DNA of 64,000 nucleotides, from the NCBI GenBank assembly GCA_029547145.1, contig JAKPPV010000022.1, positions 62,001 to 126,000 of the forward strand, given 5' to 3'. Below, in pieces: positions 45,065 to 53,278 of the stretch. Numbering within the stretch: position 1 is the stretch's first letter; each line of letters begins with the position of its first letter. The stretch is from Methanobacteriota archaeon. GTDB lineage: Archaea > Halobacteriota > Methanomicrobia > Methanomicrobiales > Methanospirillaceae. Made by a program: the position numbers and the translations under genes. The notes below the pieces were generated by a model. That model was not told the DNA's origin. It made no database searches and saw nothing but the letters and a program-made list of their open reading frames with translations.

Positions 45065-45735
45065 GAGGGCCTCCCGTCCCGGATGGTGATGACCCGGTCC
45101 GCGTATTCAGCCACGGTCTGGTCATGGGTCACGATGACGATCGTCCTGCCCCGTCGGTTTAGGTCGGAGAGGATCTCCATGATCTGTGTCCCGGTCCGGG
45201 AATCCAGGTTCCCCGTCGGCTCGTCGCAGATCAGGATCGACGGGTCGTTCACCAGTGCCCGGGCGATCGCGACCCGTTGCTGCTGGCCTCCCGAGAGCTC
45301 CGCCGGCCGATGGGCGGAGAGGGCCTCGTCGATCCCGAGCGACGCGAGGAGTCCGGCGACCCACCCCGTAGCGTCATTCTGGCGGTGCATCATCAGGTAC
45401 GGGTACTCCACGTTCTCGTACGCGGTGAGGAGGGGGATCAGGTTGAACCTCTGGAAGATGTAGCCGATCTTCCTGAGCCGGAGTTCCGTCAGTTCGTGGT
45501 CCGTCATCTGCCCGACCTCCCTTCCGGCGATACGAAGCCGGCCCGAGGTTGGGACGTCAAGACAGCCGATCTGGTTCAGCAGAGTTGTCTTGCCCGATCC
45601 CGACGGTCCCATGATCGCGACGAACTCCCCCTCCTCGATCGAGAGGCTGACGTGGTCGAGGGCCACAACGTCGCCGGCGGGAAGGGGGTAGATCCTGGTC
45701 ACCTCCTCGAGTTCGATGATCGGTGCCGGTGACAT
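45061..45735 (-). CDS. MacB/LolD-type ABC transporter ATPase
   Basis: A 224-residue ATPase. Walker A GPSGSGKTTLLNQIG, signature LSGGQQQRVAIARAL, Walker B ILICDEPTGNLDS and H-loop IVTHD are intact. The LolD/MacB group is recognised by YIFQRFNLIPLLTAYENVEYP. ATG 45735 gives MSPAPIIELEEVTRIYPL; the frame extends further but into the preceding gene. It starts five bases after the secreted protein gene and overlaps the permease gene by four bases. Confidence 0.95.
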   Translation of the reverse strand: MSPAPIIELEEVTRIYPLPAGDVVALDHVSLSIEEGEFVAIMGPSGSGKTTLLNQIGCLDVPTSGRLRIAGREVGQMTDHELTELRLRKIGYIFQRFNLIPLLTAYENVEYPYLMMHRQNDATGWVAGLLASLGIDEALSAHRPAELSGGQQQRVAIARALVNDPSILICDEPTGNLDSRTGTQIMEILSDLNRRGRTIVIVTHDQTVAEYADRVITIRDGRPS

Positions 45736-45740
45736 CCGGC

Positions 45741-47096
45741 TCACTCCTTCTTCTGCAGCCGTCTGCGCACCCTGGTGATCCATCCCTTCTTCCAGGCGAC
45801 TCCGAGGACGATCAGGACGATGAGGACGCCGGCGATCGGGAGAACCGGTATCGACGACCTGCCTATGTTCCCACCCGGTCGGTCTCCACCGAAGAGCCCA
45901 CCCATCATCCCGCCGCCCATCCTACCAGGACCATCTGCCGGGGCACCTCCAGGGACCTGTACACCGCTCACCGCACCCGCCGTGCTGTTTCCGGTGCTCC
46001 CGCCGGATAGCGAGATCTCGACCGACTTCTCGAAGCAGGTGCCATCGTCATCCCTGTACTGGATGAGGAGCGGGACGGTCCTGGCACCGGGAGCCCGGAA
46101 GGTCAGCTCGAAGGAGGCGAAGTCATCAGATTCGAGGGATCCGACCACCGAGACACGGTTCGGATCGACGGGTTCGGCCGGACTGCCGACCGTCACCACG
46201 ACGACCCGCGCATCGTCGATGCCGGCGTTCGTGACATCGCCGGTGACCGTGTAGACGCCGCCCGCGTCAGCAACCTCCACATCGCTCACGACCGGGTCGG
46301 CGGCGAGAGACCGGTTGCCGACCGTCAGCGGGACCGTGAAGACCGTGGACCGATCCGAGAGCCCGTTTACGTACGAGATCGTGACCGTCAGGTTCGTGGA
46401 ACCTTCTGGCGTGATGGTGAACGTGACGTTCCTGGACTGGTCGGGCCCGAGAAGACCGATGAAACCGGCGGTATCGGAGACGGTGACCCCCGGACCGGAG
46501 GCCCGGACGACCACGCCGTTCACAGCGCTCTGTCGCGGATTGAAGATGGCGACCGTGACGACGTTCTTCTGACCCTGCATGTAGGTCGAGGGTGCGTTCA
46601 CGAGCGACCCCTGGATCGGGCTGTTGTCCACCCGGACCGGCACGGGATACTTCAGGGACCCGGAGAGGCCCAGATCGAGCTGGACCTCGGGGTAGTAGAT
46701 GCCCTCCCCTGACCGGGCCCTGAGTGTGAAGGTCAGCTCGCGGGTGGTGCCCGGCTCAAGCGTTCCAACGGTCGCATATGTCTCCTCGTTGACCAGGTCG
46801 AAGTCGTTCGACCGGATGGTCGCACGCCCGATGCGCACCGCGGAAGAACCACGGTTGGTCACCTTCACGGTGAGCGTGCCGGTGTCACCGGTGAAGAACG
46901 TGCCGGGATTCAGCGACGTACTCTCGATCGCCACCTGGCCCCCCGTGGTCGTGACGACGGAAGGGGTCGAATCCCCGGCAGGTAGAGTCGTGTTCTCCGC
47001 TGCCGTCCCCGGGACGGCGAACGCGAGGAGGAGGAGGCAGAACACGCCTGCTCCGACAACCATCCGTCCCGGATGACCGTGGTCTGTTCTCTGCAT
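45741..47096 (-). CDS. Secreted, C-terminally anchored CARDB-like repeat protein (ABC exporter partner)
   Basis: A 451-residue protein with signal peptide (residues 1-32), several beta-sandwich repeats of the NPCBM/CARDB/COG1361 type (TGTLTVKVTNRGSSAVRIG, NVVTVAIFNPRQSAVNGVVV, YTVTGDVTNAGIDDARVVVV), a Gly/Met/Pro-rich stretch, and one C-terminal membrane helix (IPVLPIAGVLIVLIVLGVAW) followed by a basic tail. Such proteins accompany MacB-like ABC transporters in methanogens and may act like a periplasmic adaptor. It is first in the three-gene operon; a 20-bp inverted repeat directly abuts its ATG. Confidence 0.88.
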   Translation of the reverse strand: MQRTDHGHPGRMVVGAGVFCLLLLAFAVPGTAAENTTLPAGDSTPSVVTTTGGQVAIESTSLNPGTFFTGDTGTLTVKVTNRGSSAVRIGRATIRSNDFDLVNEETYATVGTLEPGTTRELTFTLRARSGEGIYYPEVQLDLGLSGSLKYPVPVRVDNSPIQGSLVNAPSTYMQGQKNVVTVAIFNPRQSAVNGVVVRASGPGVTVSDTAGFIGLLGPDQSRNVTFTITPEGSTNLTVTISYVNGLSDRSTVFTVPLTVGNRSLAADPVVSDVEVADAGGVYTVTGDVTNAGIDDARVVVVTVGSPAEPVDPNRVSVVGSLESDDFASFELTFRAPGARTVPLLIQYRDDDGTCFEKSVEISLSGGSTGNSTAGAVSGVQVPGGAPADGPGRMGGGMMGGLFGGDRPGGNIGRSSIPVLPIAGVLIVLIVLGVAWKKGWITRVRRRLQKKE

Positions 47097-47127
47097 ATGT
47101 AAAACATATTTTACATTATGTTTAAAA
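47097..47127 (-). promoter_or_regulatory. Promoter and inverted-repeat operator of the ABC exporter operon
   Basis: A perfect 8-bp dyad ATGTAAAA-CATA-TTTTACAT (47097-47116) touches the start codon at 47096, with a TTTAAA TATA-like element at 47121-47126 behind it. The dyad lies where transcription should begin, the position of a repressor operator. The XRE-type gene 100 bp upstream is the obvious candidate regulator, though this is inference. Confidence 0.6.
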
Positions 47128-47204
47128 AAATTTACTCTGCCCGGTCGTCGGGATCGTCGAAGGAGCCCGGGAGCGCTGGGCGTCTCCGGGAGGGAAAAGG
47201 GAGC

Positions 47205-47414
47205 TCAGGCCCTCTCCGACGGTTCGTCGTCGAGAAAGAGCTCGTCGACGCGGACGTTGAAGAACCGTGCGATGCGGAAGGCCAGGGAGAGGGAGGGGTC
47301 GTACTTTCCCTTCTCGATCGCGATGATCGTCTGCCGGGTGACGCCGAGTCCGGCAGCGAGCTGTTCCTGGGTGATCTCGCGTTCCGCCCGGTGAACTCTG
47401 ATCCTATTCTTCAT
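47205..47414 (-). CDS. XRE-family helix-turn-helix regulator
   Basis: A 69-residue single-domain DNA-binding protein of the Cro/C1 type: RIRVHRAEREITQEQLAAGLG, VTRQTIIAIEKGKYDPSLSLAFRIARFFN, then VDELFLDD. This small form is common in archaea paired with a DUF2178 membrane protein, as here, where the genes overlap by 11 bases. It is expected to repress its own or neighbouring operons; the ABC exporter operon downstream has a fitting operator. Confidence 0.93.
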   Translation of the reverse strand: MKNRIRVHRAEREITQEQLAAGLGVTRQTIIAIEKGKYDPSLSLAFRIARFFNVRVDELFLDDEPSERA

Positions 47415-47868
47415 CCGACTCCCAGTCCCCGAACCTCTGCGCGTAGTAGATTCGAAAACCCCCGTAGAGGATGATCATCAGACCGAGAAGGCCCAGCTGC
47501 ACGATACCGAGCCTCCCGACGTGCAGGAAATCCTGGGTCGGCGGAAGCGGTGCCATCCCCGGAGGCGGGGGAGCGTGGAACCCCAGTGGCGTGCTGAAGG
47601 AGATGACCACCTGGCCAAGACTGACCAGGAAGAAGATGACCCAGAAGATGCCGAGCGTCGCTACCGCCGCGTGCTGAGTGATGACGTTCGTCCGTTCGTC
47701 CTCCACCGGTTCGTCGACCGTCCGCTTCAGAGCATAGAGGGCCAGGAACGCGACGAGGAAGGCGCCCTGGATGAGCGCCGGCCACGAGAGCAGGATCGCA
47801 AGGTACAGGATGCCGACGAGGATCAGCGCGGTGACGCCGATGAGGAGATAGAAGGTGTTTCGTCGCAT
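47404..47868 (-). CDS. DUF2178-type membrane protein paired with XRE regulator
   Basis: A 154-residue protein with four membrane segments: residues 6-26, 30-47, a helix around FWVIFFLVSLGQVVISF, and GIVQLGLLGLMIILYGG. The cytoplasmic loop between helices 2 and 3 carries the conserved DEPVEDERTNVITQHAAVAT, typical of DUF2178 proteins. It may sense membrane state and modulate the co-encoded XRE regulator, as proposed for such pairs; here that is inference. A Pro-rich external loop (HAPPPPGMAPLPP) is unusual. Confidence 0.85.
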   Translation of the reverse strand: MRRNTFYLLIGVTALILVGILYLAILLSWPALIQGAFLVAFLALYALKRTVDEPVEDERTNVITQHAAVATLGIFWVIFFLVSLGQVVISFSTPLGFHAPPPPGMAPLPPTQDFLHVGRLGIVQLGLLGLMIILYGGFRIYYAQRFGDWESDEE

Positions 47869-47911
47869 GGTCTCTTCCGGTTCCCCCCTGGTACTGTCGT
47901 GGTTGTGGCTG

Positions 47912-47924
47912 GAAAAGTCTTTTC
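47912..47924. promoter_or_regulatory. Palindrome upstream of the DUF2178/XRE pair
   Basis: GAAAAG-T-CTTTTC, a perfect 6-bp dyad with a one-base spacer, 44-56 bp before the DUF2178 ATG. It is in the core-promoter region and could bind the XRE protein; it differs from the dyad at 47097. Confidence 0.4.
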
Positions 47925-47986
47925 TTCGGACGTACTATCGAACCGATCGCACCGGCCCGCAGGGCGCGATCCGCCCGGTGGCCAGG

Positions 47987-48808
47987 TCACGCCCTGATCA
48001 GGGTTCCGACCCGTTCTCCCCGGACGGCGGCGGTGACGTTGCCCGCCACGTGGCAGTTCACGATCCGGATCTCCCGGATATTGACCGCCTCCTGCATCAG
48101 GTCAAGCACCATCCGTTCGAGCACGAGGTCGTCGAGGTTCATCCCGATCACTTCGTCGGCGCGGATCTCCCGTATCAATTCAGCATCGGGGTTCACCACC
48201 GGGTCCGCCGTGAAGAGACCGTCGACGTTCTTGGCGAGAATGCAGGAACGGGCCCCTAGCACCTCGGCGATCAAAAAGGCCCCCGTGTCGGTGCGGTGAG
48301 GGGGGACCGCTCCGATCCGGGCCGGGTGCTCGTAGAGGCCGTAGGGCGGTGTCCCATGGGTGACGGGGAGCTGGTCCAGCCGGAGCAGCGCAGGAACCTC
48401 CAGAAGATCGGAGGTGTGGATACGGGTGCCGCCCCATGCCGAGAGGAGGATCGCCACCATGATCGCGTTCTGCTCCGAGATCTTCGCCGAGAGTTCAGCA
48501 AGGACGCCGGTGGGCATCCCGAGGTCGATCCCGACCTCCATGATGTGGCGTACCCGCGCGCCACCGCCGGTCACGACCATCACCTCCGCGGTGCGGGAGA
48601 GCTCCCCGATCTCGGCGCAGAGCGGATGCATCACCGTCCTGCCATAGTCGATCACCCCGTGACCTCCGAGCTTGATCACGTTCAGGTTCGGAGTGATCCG
48701 GAGCTGGCCGGCCTCTCCGATCTCCTCCAGGAGACTCCGGCGGACGAGGGTCTCTGCACTCAGGGCCGAAGCGAGGTCGATGCGGTGGCGTTTCGCAGGC
48801 ATATGCAT
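47987..48808 (-). CDS. Molybdenum/tungsten storage protein-like amino-acid-kinase-fold protein
   Basis: A 273-residue protein related to the MosA/MosB subunits of the Mo storage protein, which derive from UMP kinases and use ATP to pack molybdate or tungstate as polyoxometalates. Matching segments by family knowledge are LNVIKLGGHGVIDYGR (nucleotide loop), VVTGGGARVRHI, PPHRTDTGAFLIAE, ILAKNVDGLFTADP, LERMVLDLMQEA and a GNVTAAVRGERVGTLI tail. UMP kinase itself is less likely because its start and middle differ. Methanogens need Mo or W for formylmethanofuran and formate dehydrogenases. Monocistronic; a dyad lies 1-18 bp before the ATG. Confidence 0.85.
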   Translation of the reverse strand: MHMPAKRHRIDLASALSAETLVRRSLLEEIGEAGQLRITPNLNVIKLGGHGVIDYGRTVMHPLCAEIGELSRTAEVMVVTGGGARVRHIMEVGIDLGMPTGVLAELSAKISEQNAIMVAILLSAWGGTRIHTSDLLEVPALLRLDQLPVTHGTPPYGLYEHPARIGAVPPHRTDTGAFLIAEVLGARSCILAKNVDGLFTADPVVNPDAELIREIRADEVIGMNLDDLVLERMVLDLMQEAVNIREIRIVNCHVAGNVTAAVRGERVGTLIRA

Positions 48809-48809
48809 A

Positions 48810-48826
48810 CTGTCATGTTGTGACAG
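48810..48826 (-). promoter_or_regulatory. Inverted repeat abutting the Mo-storage-like gene
   Basis: CTGTCA-TGTTG-TGACAG, a perfect 6-bp dyad with a 5-base spacer, ending one base before the ATG at 48808. Its position over the start suggests a repressor site or an RNA hairpin that masks the start codon. No TATA box was clear further upstream. Confidence 0.5.
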
Positions 48827-49518
48827 ATGAATCTGCAGACATGGTGACCCCCCCGTCTGCCTGGCATACGGACGACGGGCTCCGGCGGAAGGGAAGCAGG
48901 GTTCCGGTTGCCTTTCGGATGGTCCGGGCAACCTCCTGCACCGGTGTCGAGAGTGGTGAGGAAAGGCAGAGAGGACCACTATTTTCCGGGCCGGGATCCA
49001 AAGGAGCGCTCCCGTATAGGAGTCTATTGCCGGTATGGCACCATGATGAAGGAGGACCGACCCGATCCAGGAATGCCTGTGCCTGCGCGCGTTCGATCCT
49101 CGACGCGTTGCGCTGCATCGACATTCACACTGACGGCAACCCCAGGCCCGGGTTCGTGACAGGCGGGACTCGGATCCGGCCGCGCGCCACCCTCCGGGCT
49201 GACGGGCGTCTCGGGACACCCGCCAGACCGCTTCCTTCCCGGTATCGGCACGCTCGGGAGGGAACGCCTGGTTCACTCTCGCCGCACGGATCGGCGTCCG
49301 ATCATGCCGATCACGACGAACCGGCTCTTCGAGCCCTGTTACGTGTCGGGTGCCAACCATGCTGTCGCCGGGTGCAGTAGCGGGCTGTTCCTCCCGGGGT
49401 TGAGCCGCCGAAAGATGCGGGCGAACGATCGATCGCCGTGCACTTCTCCTCCACGGGGCAGGGCGGAAATCCGGGAGACCGACCAGTCCTATTACCTTGC
49501 CCGCCCTATCATCCATGG
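48827..49518. other. Divergent gene-free region (692 bp)
   Basis: Between the Mo-storage-like gene and the Trm56 operon. A 186-codon frame (48820-49380) is Arg/Pro/Gly-rich with no domain character and starts inside the dyad; I reject it. A GGAAGGGAAGCAG stretch near 48890 recalls the SRP-RNA core, but the flanking helix does not form. TATTACC at 49490-49496 may be the operon promoter. Confidence 0.45.
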
Positions 49519-49803
49519 ATGCGCGACGAAGACCTGGACTGGTGCTGCTACATCTTCCTCTCACGCCGGGCCCAACCGGCGAGTCCCGGCGAGGTGGCGG
49601 AAGGGATCGGCATTCCGGAAGAGATCGTGAGGGCGTCGATCGACCGGCTCGTGCACGCACTCCTCGTCTCCTTTGACGGTGAGCGGGCCCGGGTGATGTC
49701 GGTGCAGGAGTCGCTCCTCGCCTGCCAGCTCCGGTACGCCGGAGACCTGCCGTTCGTGCTCGAGAACGGCGTGGTGCGTGCCCGGAGGGCCGATGACACG
49801 TGA
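49519..49803 (+). CDS. Small winged-helix-like protein upstream of trm56
   Basis: A 94-residue protein. The N-terminal part ([46 protein letters not shown]) has the helix pattern of a winged-helix domain, with a strand pair ([11 protein letters not shown]) as wing, followed by a helix and a short tail. Not assigned to a family. It overlaps trm56 by 11 bases and is first in a chain of overlapping genes, so it is probably a real translated gene rather than a shadow. An in-frame open stretch continues upstream to 49438 without good start. Confidence 0.75.
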   Translation: MRDEDLDWCCYIFLSRRAQPASPGEVAEGIGIPEEIVRASIDRLVHALLVSFDGERARVMSVQESLLACQLRYAGDLPFVLENGVVRARRADDT

Positions 49804-50332
49804 GGTCGCAGTACTCAGGCTCGGTCACCGGCCGGAACGGGACCAGCGCGTCACGACCCACGTCGGCCTGACCGCGCGGGCCCTCGGTGCCGGGCAGTTC
49901 TTCCTGGCCTCCGACGACGCCGGCGTGGTCCGGTCCATCTCGGACGTGGTCGACCGGTGGGGCGGGGACTTCAGGGCCGAGAACGACGTGAAGTGGCGGC
50001 GGTGCATCGCCGACTGGAAGGCACAGGGTGGCGTGGTCGTCCACCTCACGATGTACGGGCTGAACCTGCCGGATGTGATAGACGAGATACGTTCCTGCGA
50101 CCGGGTCCTGGCCGTCGTCGGGGCCGAGAAGGTGCCGGGAGAGCTCTATGGTCTTGCCGACTTCAATGTGGCCGTGACGAACCAGCCCCACTCCGAGATC
50201 GCCGGGCTCGCGGTCTTTCTCGACCGGCTCTTCGAGGGGCGCGAGCTCGAAGCGGAGTTCCCCCGCGCGCGGATCCGCGTGATCCCGAGCGCGCGGGGCA
50301 AGCTCGCGGAAGGGATACCGGAGGAGGAGTGA
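49793..50332 (+). CDS. trm56: tRNA (cytidine(56)-2'-O)-methyltransferase
   Basis: A 179-residue archaea-specific SPOUT methyltransferase that methylates C56 in the T loop of tRNA. It opens [30 protein letters not shown], the family signature, and the knot region carries [28 protein letters not shown] and [27 protein letters not shown] precedes the ATG. It overlaps genes on both sides by 4-11 bases. Confidence 0.95.
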   Translation: MTREVAVLRLGHRPERDQRVTTHVGLTARALGAGQFFLASDDAGVVRSISDVVDRWGGDFRAENDVKWRRCIADWKAQGGVVVHLTMYGLNLPDVIDEIRSCDRVLAVVGAEKVPGELYGLADFNVAVTNQPHSEIAGLAVFLDRLFEGRELEAEFPRARIRVIPSARGKLAEGIPEEE

Positions 50333-51417
50333 CCTCCCGTCTCCTCGTGATCGGGTTCGCCACCCGGCACATCGCCGCCTCGGCACGGAGGGCGGGGTAC
50401 CGCGTCGTCGCCGTCGATCACTTCTGCGATCGGGACCTTGCAGCGCTCACGGAGGAGTGCCATCGTTTTGAGACGCTCGAAGAACTCGCGGCACTGGCCT
50501 CGGATGCTGCCGTCCGCCACGAGGCAGAAGGGGTGCTCGCCGGCTCGGGTGCGGAGCTGCTCGATCTGCCCCTCCCCCGCCTCGGTACCCCGTCCGACGT
50601 TGCCGCACGGTTTCTCGATAAAAATGAGACCCAGTCCTTCTTCGAAGCGCTCGGTGTCCGGGCCCCCCGCCGCCTCCTTCCGGGAGAGTACCCCGCGATG
50701 GTGAAACCGGTGCACGGATCGGGGGGCTGGAGAAACGCGATCGTCTCGTCCGATGCGGAGCTCGAGGCATGGGAGGCTCTCTTTCCCGGACAGCCGTATC
50801 TACTCCAGGAGGTGGTCAGTGGCACTCCGGCATCGGTATCCTGTATCGCCGACGGGAAGCATGCCGTCGTGGTGGCAACGAACAGGCAGCTGTTGCGAGG
50901 CAGCGGCCCGATGTCCTTCGGGTTCGCCGGCTCGCTCACCCCGTGTGACCATCCGCTATCGGGGGAGATGGCGACGATCGCCGAGATGGTCGCGGGGGCG
51001 AGCGGGTGTATCGGGGCGGTGGGGGTGGACTTCGTCCTCCCCGATCACGGGGGCACGCCGGTCGCGATCGAGGTGAACCCCCGTTTCCAGGGGACGCTCG
51101 AGACCGTTGAGGCCGCGACGGGACTGAACCTGGTACGGCTGCACATCGATGCCTGCGGGGGCCGCCTCCCGGCGGACCGTCCTGCGATCCTGCGGAATGC
51201 GTGCCGCCGGATCCTCTTTGCCGACCACGACCTGGTGGTCGGGGACGATCTCTCGGTCCTCGGACCGTGGATCGCCGATATTCCCATACCCGGAACGGCG
51301 GTCCCGGTGGGTGGGGCAGTCGTCTCGGTGCGCGCGACCGGGCAAACGGCCCAACAGGCCCTTGTCAGGCTGGATAAGCATATAATACGCGTGCGTGCAT
51401 ATATGGAACGATGGTAG
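50329..51417 (+). CDS. ATP-grasp family ligase (COG2232 type)
   Basis: A 362-residue protein. The N-terminal part is a Rossmann-like pre-ATP-grasp domain ([32 protein letters not shown]), followed by ATP-grasp segments [30 protein letters not shown], and the metal-binding [16 protein letters not shown]2232 proteins are common in methanogens; the substrate is unknown, with coenzyme or peptide-bond formation possible. GTG 50329 overlaps the trm56 TGA (GTGA) and is preceded by GGAGGA. It overlaps tfe by seven bases. Confidence 0.88.
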   Translation: MTSRLLVIGFATRHIAASARRAGYRVVAVDHFCDRDLAALTEECHRFETLEELAALASDAAVRHEAEGVLAGSGAELLDLPLPRLGTPSDVAARFLDKNETQSFFEALGVRAPRRLLPGEYPAMVKPVHGSGGWRNAIVSSDAELEAWEALFPGQPYLLQEVVSGTPASVSCIADGKHAVVVATNRQLLRGSGPMSFGFAGSLTPCDHPLSGEMATIAEMVAGASGCIGAVGVDFVLPDHGGTPVAIEVNPRFQGTLETVEAATGLNLVRLHIDACGGRLPADRPAILRNACRRILFADHDLVVGDDLSVLGPWIADIPIPGTAVPVGGAVVSVRATGQTAQQALVRLDKHIIRVRAYMERW

Positions 51418-51932
51418 CCATCGCTGAGATCATGGAACAGCCAGCCGTCAGCGCGTATCTCCACCGGCTGATCGGCAACGAGGGACTTCTGCTGATCGAG
51501 CGGTTTCCCGAAGAAGGTGAGTTCAGCGATGAGGACCTCTCAGAAGTGACGCAGATCAACCTCAACTCTGTCCGGCATACCCTCTACACGCTCTACGAGC
51601 GACGACTGGCGGAGTACCGACGGATCAAGAACAACGAGACGGGTTGGCTGACGTACCTCTGGCGCCTCAGGCTCGACAACATCCCGGTCGCCCTCGCCGA
51701 GGAGATGGAGAGCATCCTCGAGAAACTGCGCGCACGGGAACAGTTCGAGGAGGAGAACGACTTCTTCCGATGTGCCCAGTGCGGTGTTCTCCTCACGTTC
51801 AACCAGGCAGTGGACGATGACTTCGGGTGCCCCGAGTGCGGTTCACCCCTGTCGCACTTCGATAACGAGATCCTCCTCCAGGCGCTCCGCCGGCGCCGGG
51901 AGGCGATCGCCGCTTCGCTCGGGCATGGGTGA
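51411..51932 (+). CDS. tfe: Transcription factor E (TFE alpha)
   Basis: A 173-residue basal transcription factor that helps TBP/TFB-dependent promoter opening. The N-terminal extended winged helix (LIGNEGLLLIERFPEEGEFSDEDLSEV, INLNSVRHTLYTLYERRLAEYRR) is followed by a linker helix and a zinc ribbon with Cys pairs CAQC and CPEC. Length and order match archaeal TFE. The gene overlaps its neighbours by seven or eight bases on each side, so its expression is tied to trm56 and the ATP-grasp gene. Confidence 0.96.
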   Translation: MVAIAEIMEQPAVSAYLHRLIGNEGLLLIERFPEEGEFSDEDLSEVTQINLNSVRHTLYTLYERRLAEYRRIKNNETGWLTYLWRLRLDNIPVALAEEMESILEKLRAREQFEEENDFFRCAQCGVLLTFNQAVDDDFGCPECGSPLSHFDNEILLQALRRRREAIAASLGHG

Positions 51933-52410
51933 CTGGGAGGCAGTTCTCCGCTCTGCCGGGTGCGATGAGGGGGTCATCCGGCACTGCCGGGCCGTCACCG
52001 CCCTCGCCCTCGCCCTCGCCGGCGACGATCCGCTCTTCGATCGTTCGCTCCTCGAAGCGGGGGGCATGCTCCACGATATCGGACGTTCCCTGACGCACGG
52101 CATCGGGCATGCACAGGCCGGTGCCGTTCTCTGCCGTGCGCTCGGGGTCGGCGAAGCAATCGCCCGCATCGTCGAACGGCATACCGGTGCCGGTCTCTCC
52201 GCCGATGAATGCGTGCTGCTCGGCCTTGAACCGATCGACTGTATCCCGGTGACTCCGGAGGAACGCCTGGTTGCATACTCGGACAAGCGACTCAGGGGAG
52301 ACCGTATCGTCTCGATGGTGCGGGAGATGGACCGGAGCCTGGCCCTTTCCCGACGCGCTCGCAGGAGGATGTACCGGCTCGGTCTCGAGATGGACCTTCT
52401 CACAGGGTGA
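51925..52410 (+). CDS. HD-domain phosphohydrolase-like protein
   Basis: A 161-residue protein with an HD domain: first His in IRHCRAVTALAL, the HD pair in GGMLHDIGRSLTHGIGHAQAGA, and ERHTGAGL further on; the final Asp is in AYSDKRL. These residues bind metal in nucleotidases and phosphodiesterases; archaeal relatives are annotated TIGR00295-type. The substrate is unknown, possibly a cyclic or modified nucleotide. It is the last gene of the Trm56-TFE operon and overlaps the convergent ACT-domain gene by 11 bases. Confidence 0.88.
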   Translation: MGDWEAVLRSAGCDEGVIRHCRAVTALALALAGDDPLFDRSLLEAGGMLHDIGRSLTHGIGHAQAGAVLCRALGVGEAIARIVERHTGAGLSADECVLLGLEPIDCIPVTPEERLVAYSDKRLRGDRIVSMVREMDRSLALSRRARRRMYRLGLEMDLLTG

Positions 52411-52900
52411 GCCGACGGACGTGGGGGAGCGAACGGAGCTCTTCGACCACGCCCGGTTGAAGGTACCCGTCCACGATGAGGACCAGCTTCGGCTCCTCCG
52501 CGAGGTATGGATCGGTGACGAAGATCTGGCGGATCGCCAGGTTATGGGCCGTCAGCACACGAACGGCGCTGAGCACGATCCCCTTCGCGCGGGCATCGTC
52601 GACCGTGATCGTGATCACCGAGAGCCCGAGGTGTTCGGCCACCATGGAGAGATCGGGCGTCGCCCGCATCCGGGAGAAGATCGGAGCGAGCCGTTCGTCC
52701 TCGAGGATCCGCCGGGCGGTCGCATCCACCACCCTCCTGTCGACGCCGACCGCCTCCGCCACCTTCGTCGCCGGGATCGCGATCTGGTTGCAGACCACGC
52801 GCCCCTCGTCGTTGATGCCGAGGCCGTTTTCAAGCAGGAACCGGATCACCCGGGCCTGTGAGGGCGAGTCGGCGAACGACTGCATAATCTCGGACCACAT
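52400..52900 (-). CDS. ACT-domain HTH regulator of amino acid metabolism (COG2150 type)
   Basis: A 166-residue protein. The first 80 residues form a helix-turn-helix region (SPSQARVIRFLLENGLGI, IPATKVAEAVGVDRRVVDATARRIL), the rest an ACT-like domain (VITITVDDARAKGIVLSAVRVL, IRQIFVTDPYLAEEPKLVLIV), which binds amino acids in related proteins. Archaeal members are predicted regulators of amino-acid synthesis. ATG 52900 gives MWSEIMQSFADSPSQ, the typical beginning; ATG 52918 is also in frame. Confidence 0.88.
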   Translation of the reverse strand: MWSEIMQSFADSPSQARVIRFLLENGLGINDEGRVVCNQIAIPATKVAEAVGVDRRVVDATARRILEDERLAPIFSRMRATPDLSMVAEHLGLSVITITVDDARAKGIVLSAVRVLTAHNLAIRQIFVTDPYLAEEPKLVLIVDGYLQPGVVEELRSLPHVRRLTL

Positions 52901-52970
52901 CTGCGCTCTTCTGATCATCGGGTTCTGGGATAATACTACCGCGCAGTCTCCCGAAAACAACGAGAGGAAG

Positions 52971-52977
52971 GTATATA
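52971..52977 (+). promoter_or_regulatory. TATA box of the tRNA-Leu gene
   Basis: GTATATA, 33-39 bp before the mature 5' end of the tRNA, in the normal position for a short 5' leader removed by RNase P. Confidence 0.7.
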
Positions 52978-53009
52978 CGGGCAGATGGTAACCTTGTATG
53001 GCATACGGC

Positions 53010-53094
53010 GCGAGGGTTGCCGAGCTAGGTCAAAGGCGCAAGGTTGAGGGCCTTGTCACGCAGGTGTTCGGGCGTTCAAATCGCCTCCCTCGCA
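53010..53094 (+). tRNA. tRNA-Leu (anticodon GAG)
   Basis: 85 nt fold as a type II tRNA. The acceptor arms GCGAGGG (53010-53016) and CCCTCGC (53087-53093) pair fully, with discriminator A. The anticodon stem CAAGG/CCTTG encloses the seven-base loop TTGAGGG, giving GAG for CTC and CTT codons. A long variable arm follows, as in leucine tRNAs, and the T arm has GGGCG TTCAAAT CGCCT. No intron. CCA is not encoded. Confidence 0.95.
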
Positions 53095-53278
53095 TTCTTC
53101 TTCGTTCTCCTGTCGTGCATCGGGCCTGTCGGTTCTGATGCGGATGCTGCCGGCATTCCCTTCGCAGCACGCCGTGGTGGGGGTTTATTACCAGGTTCGG
53201 CCTTCATCTCAATCCAATGAGCACTGCCGGGGTGCCAGGTGGTATCGACGTTCGGGTCCTCCTCCGCATCCGGAACCC

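Noticed and set aside
48880-48915. A CGGAAGGGAAGCAG stretch like the SRP RNA helix 8 loop
   Set aside because: The preceding CAGGTC-type strand and the closing helix are absent.
48820-49380. A 186-codon plus-strand frame in the gap before the Trm56 operon
   Set aside because: No domain-like segments, starts inside the dyad, and composition matches non-coding frames nearby.
48809-50386. A 799-codon minus-strand frame joining the Mo-storage-like gene to upstream sequence
   Set aside because: Only the last 273 codons resemble the family; the rest is antisense to Trm56 and low-complexity.
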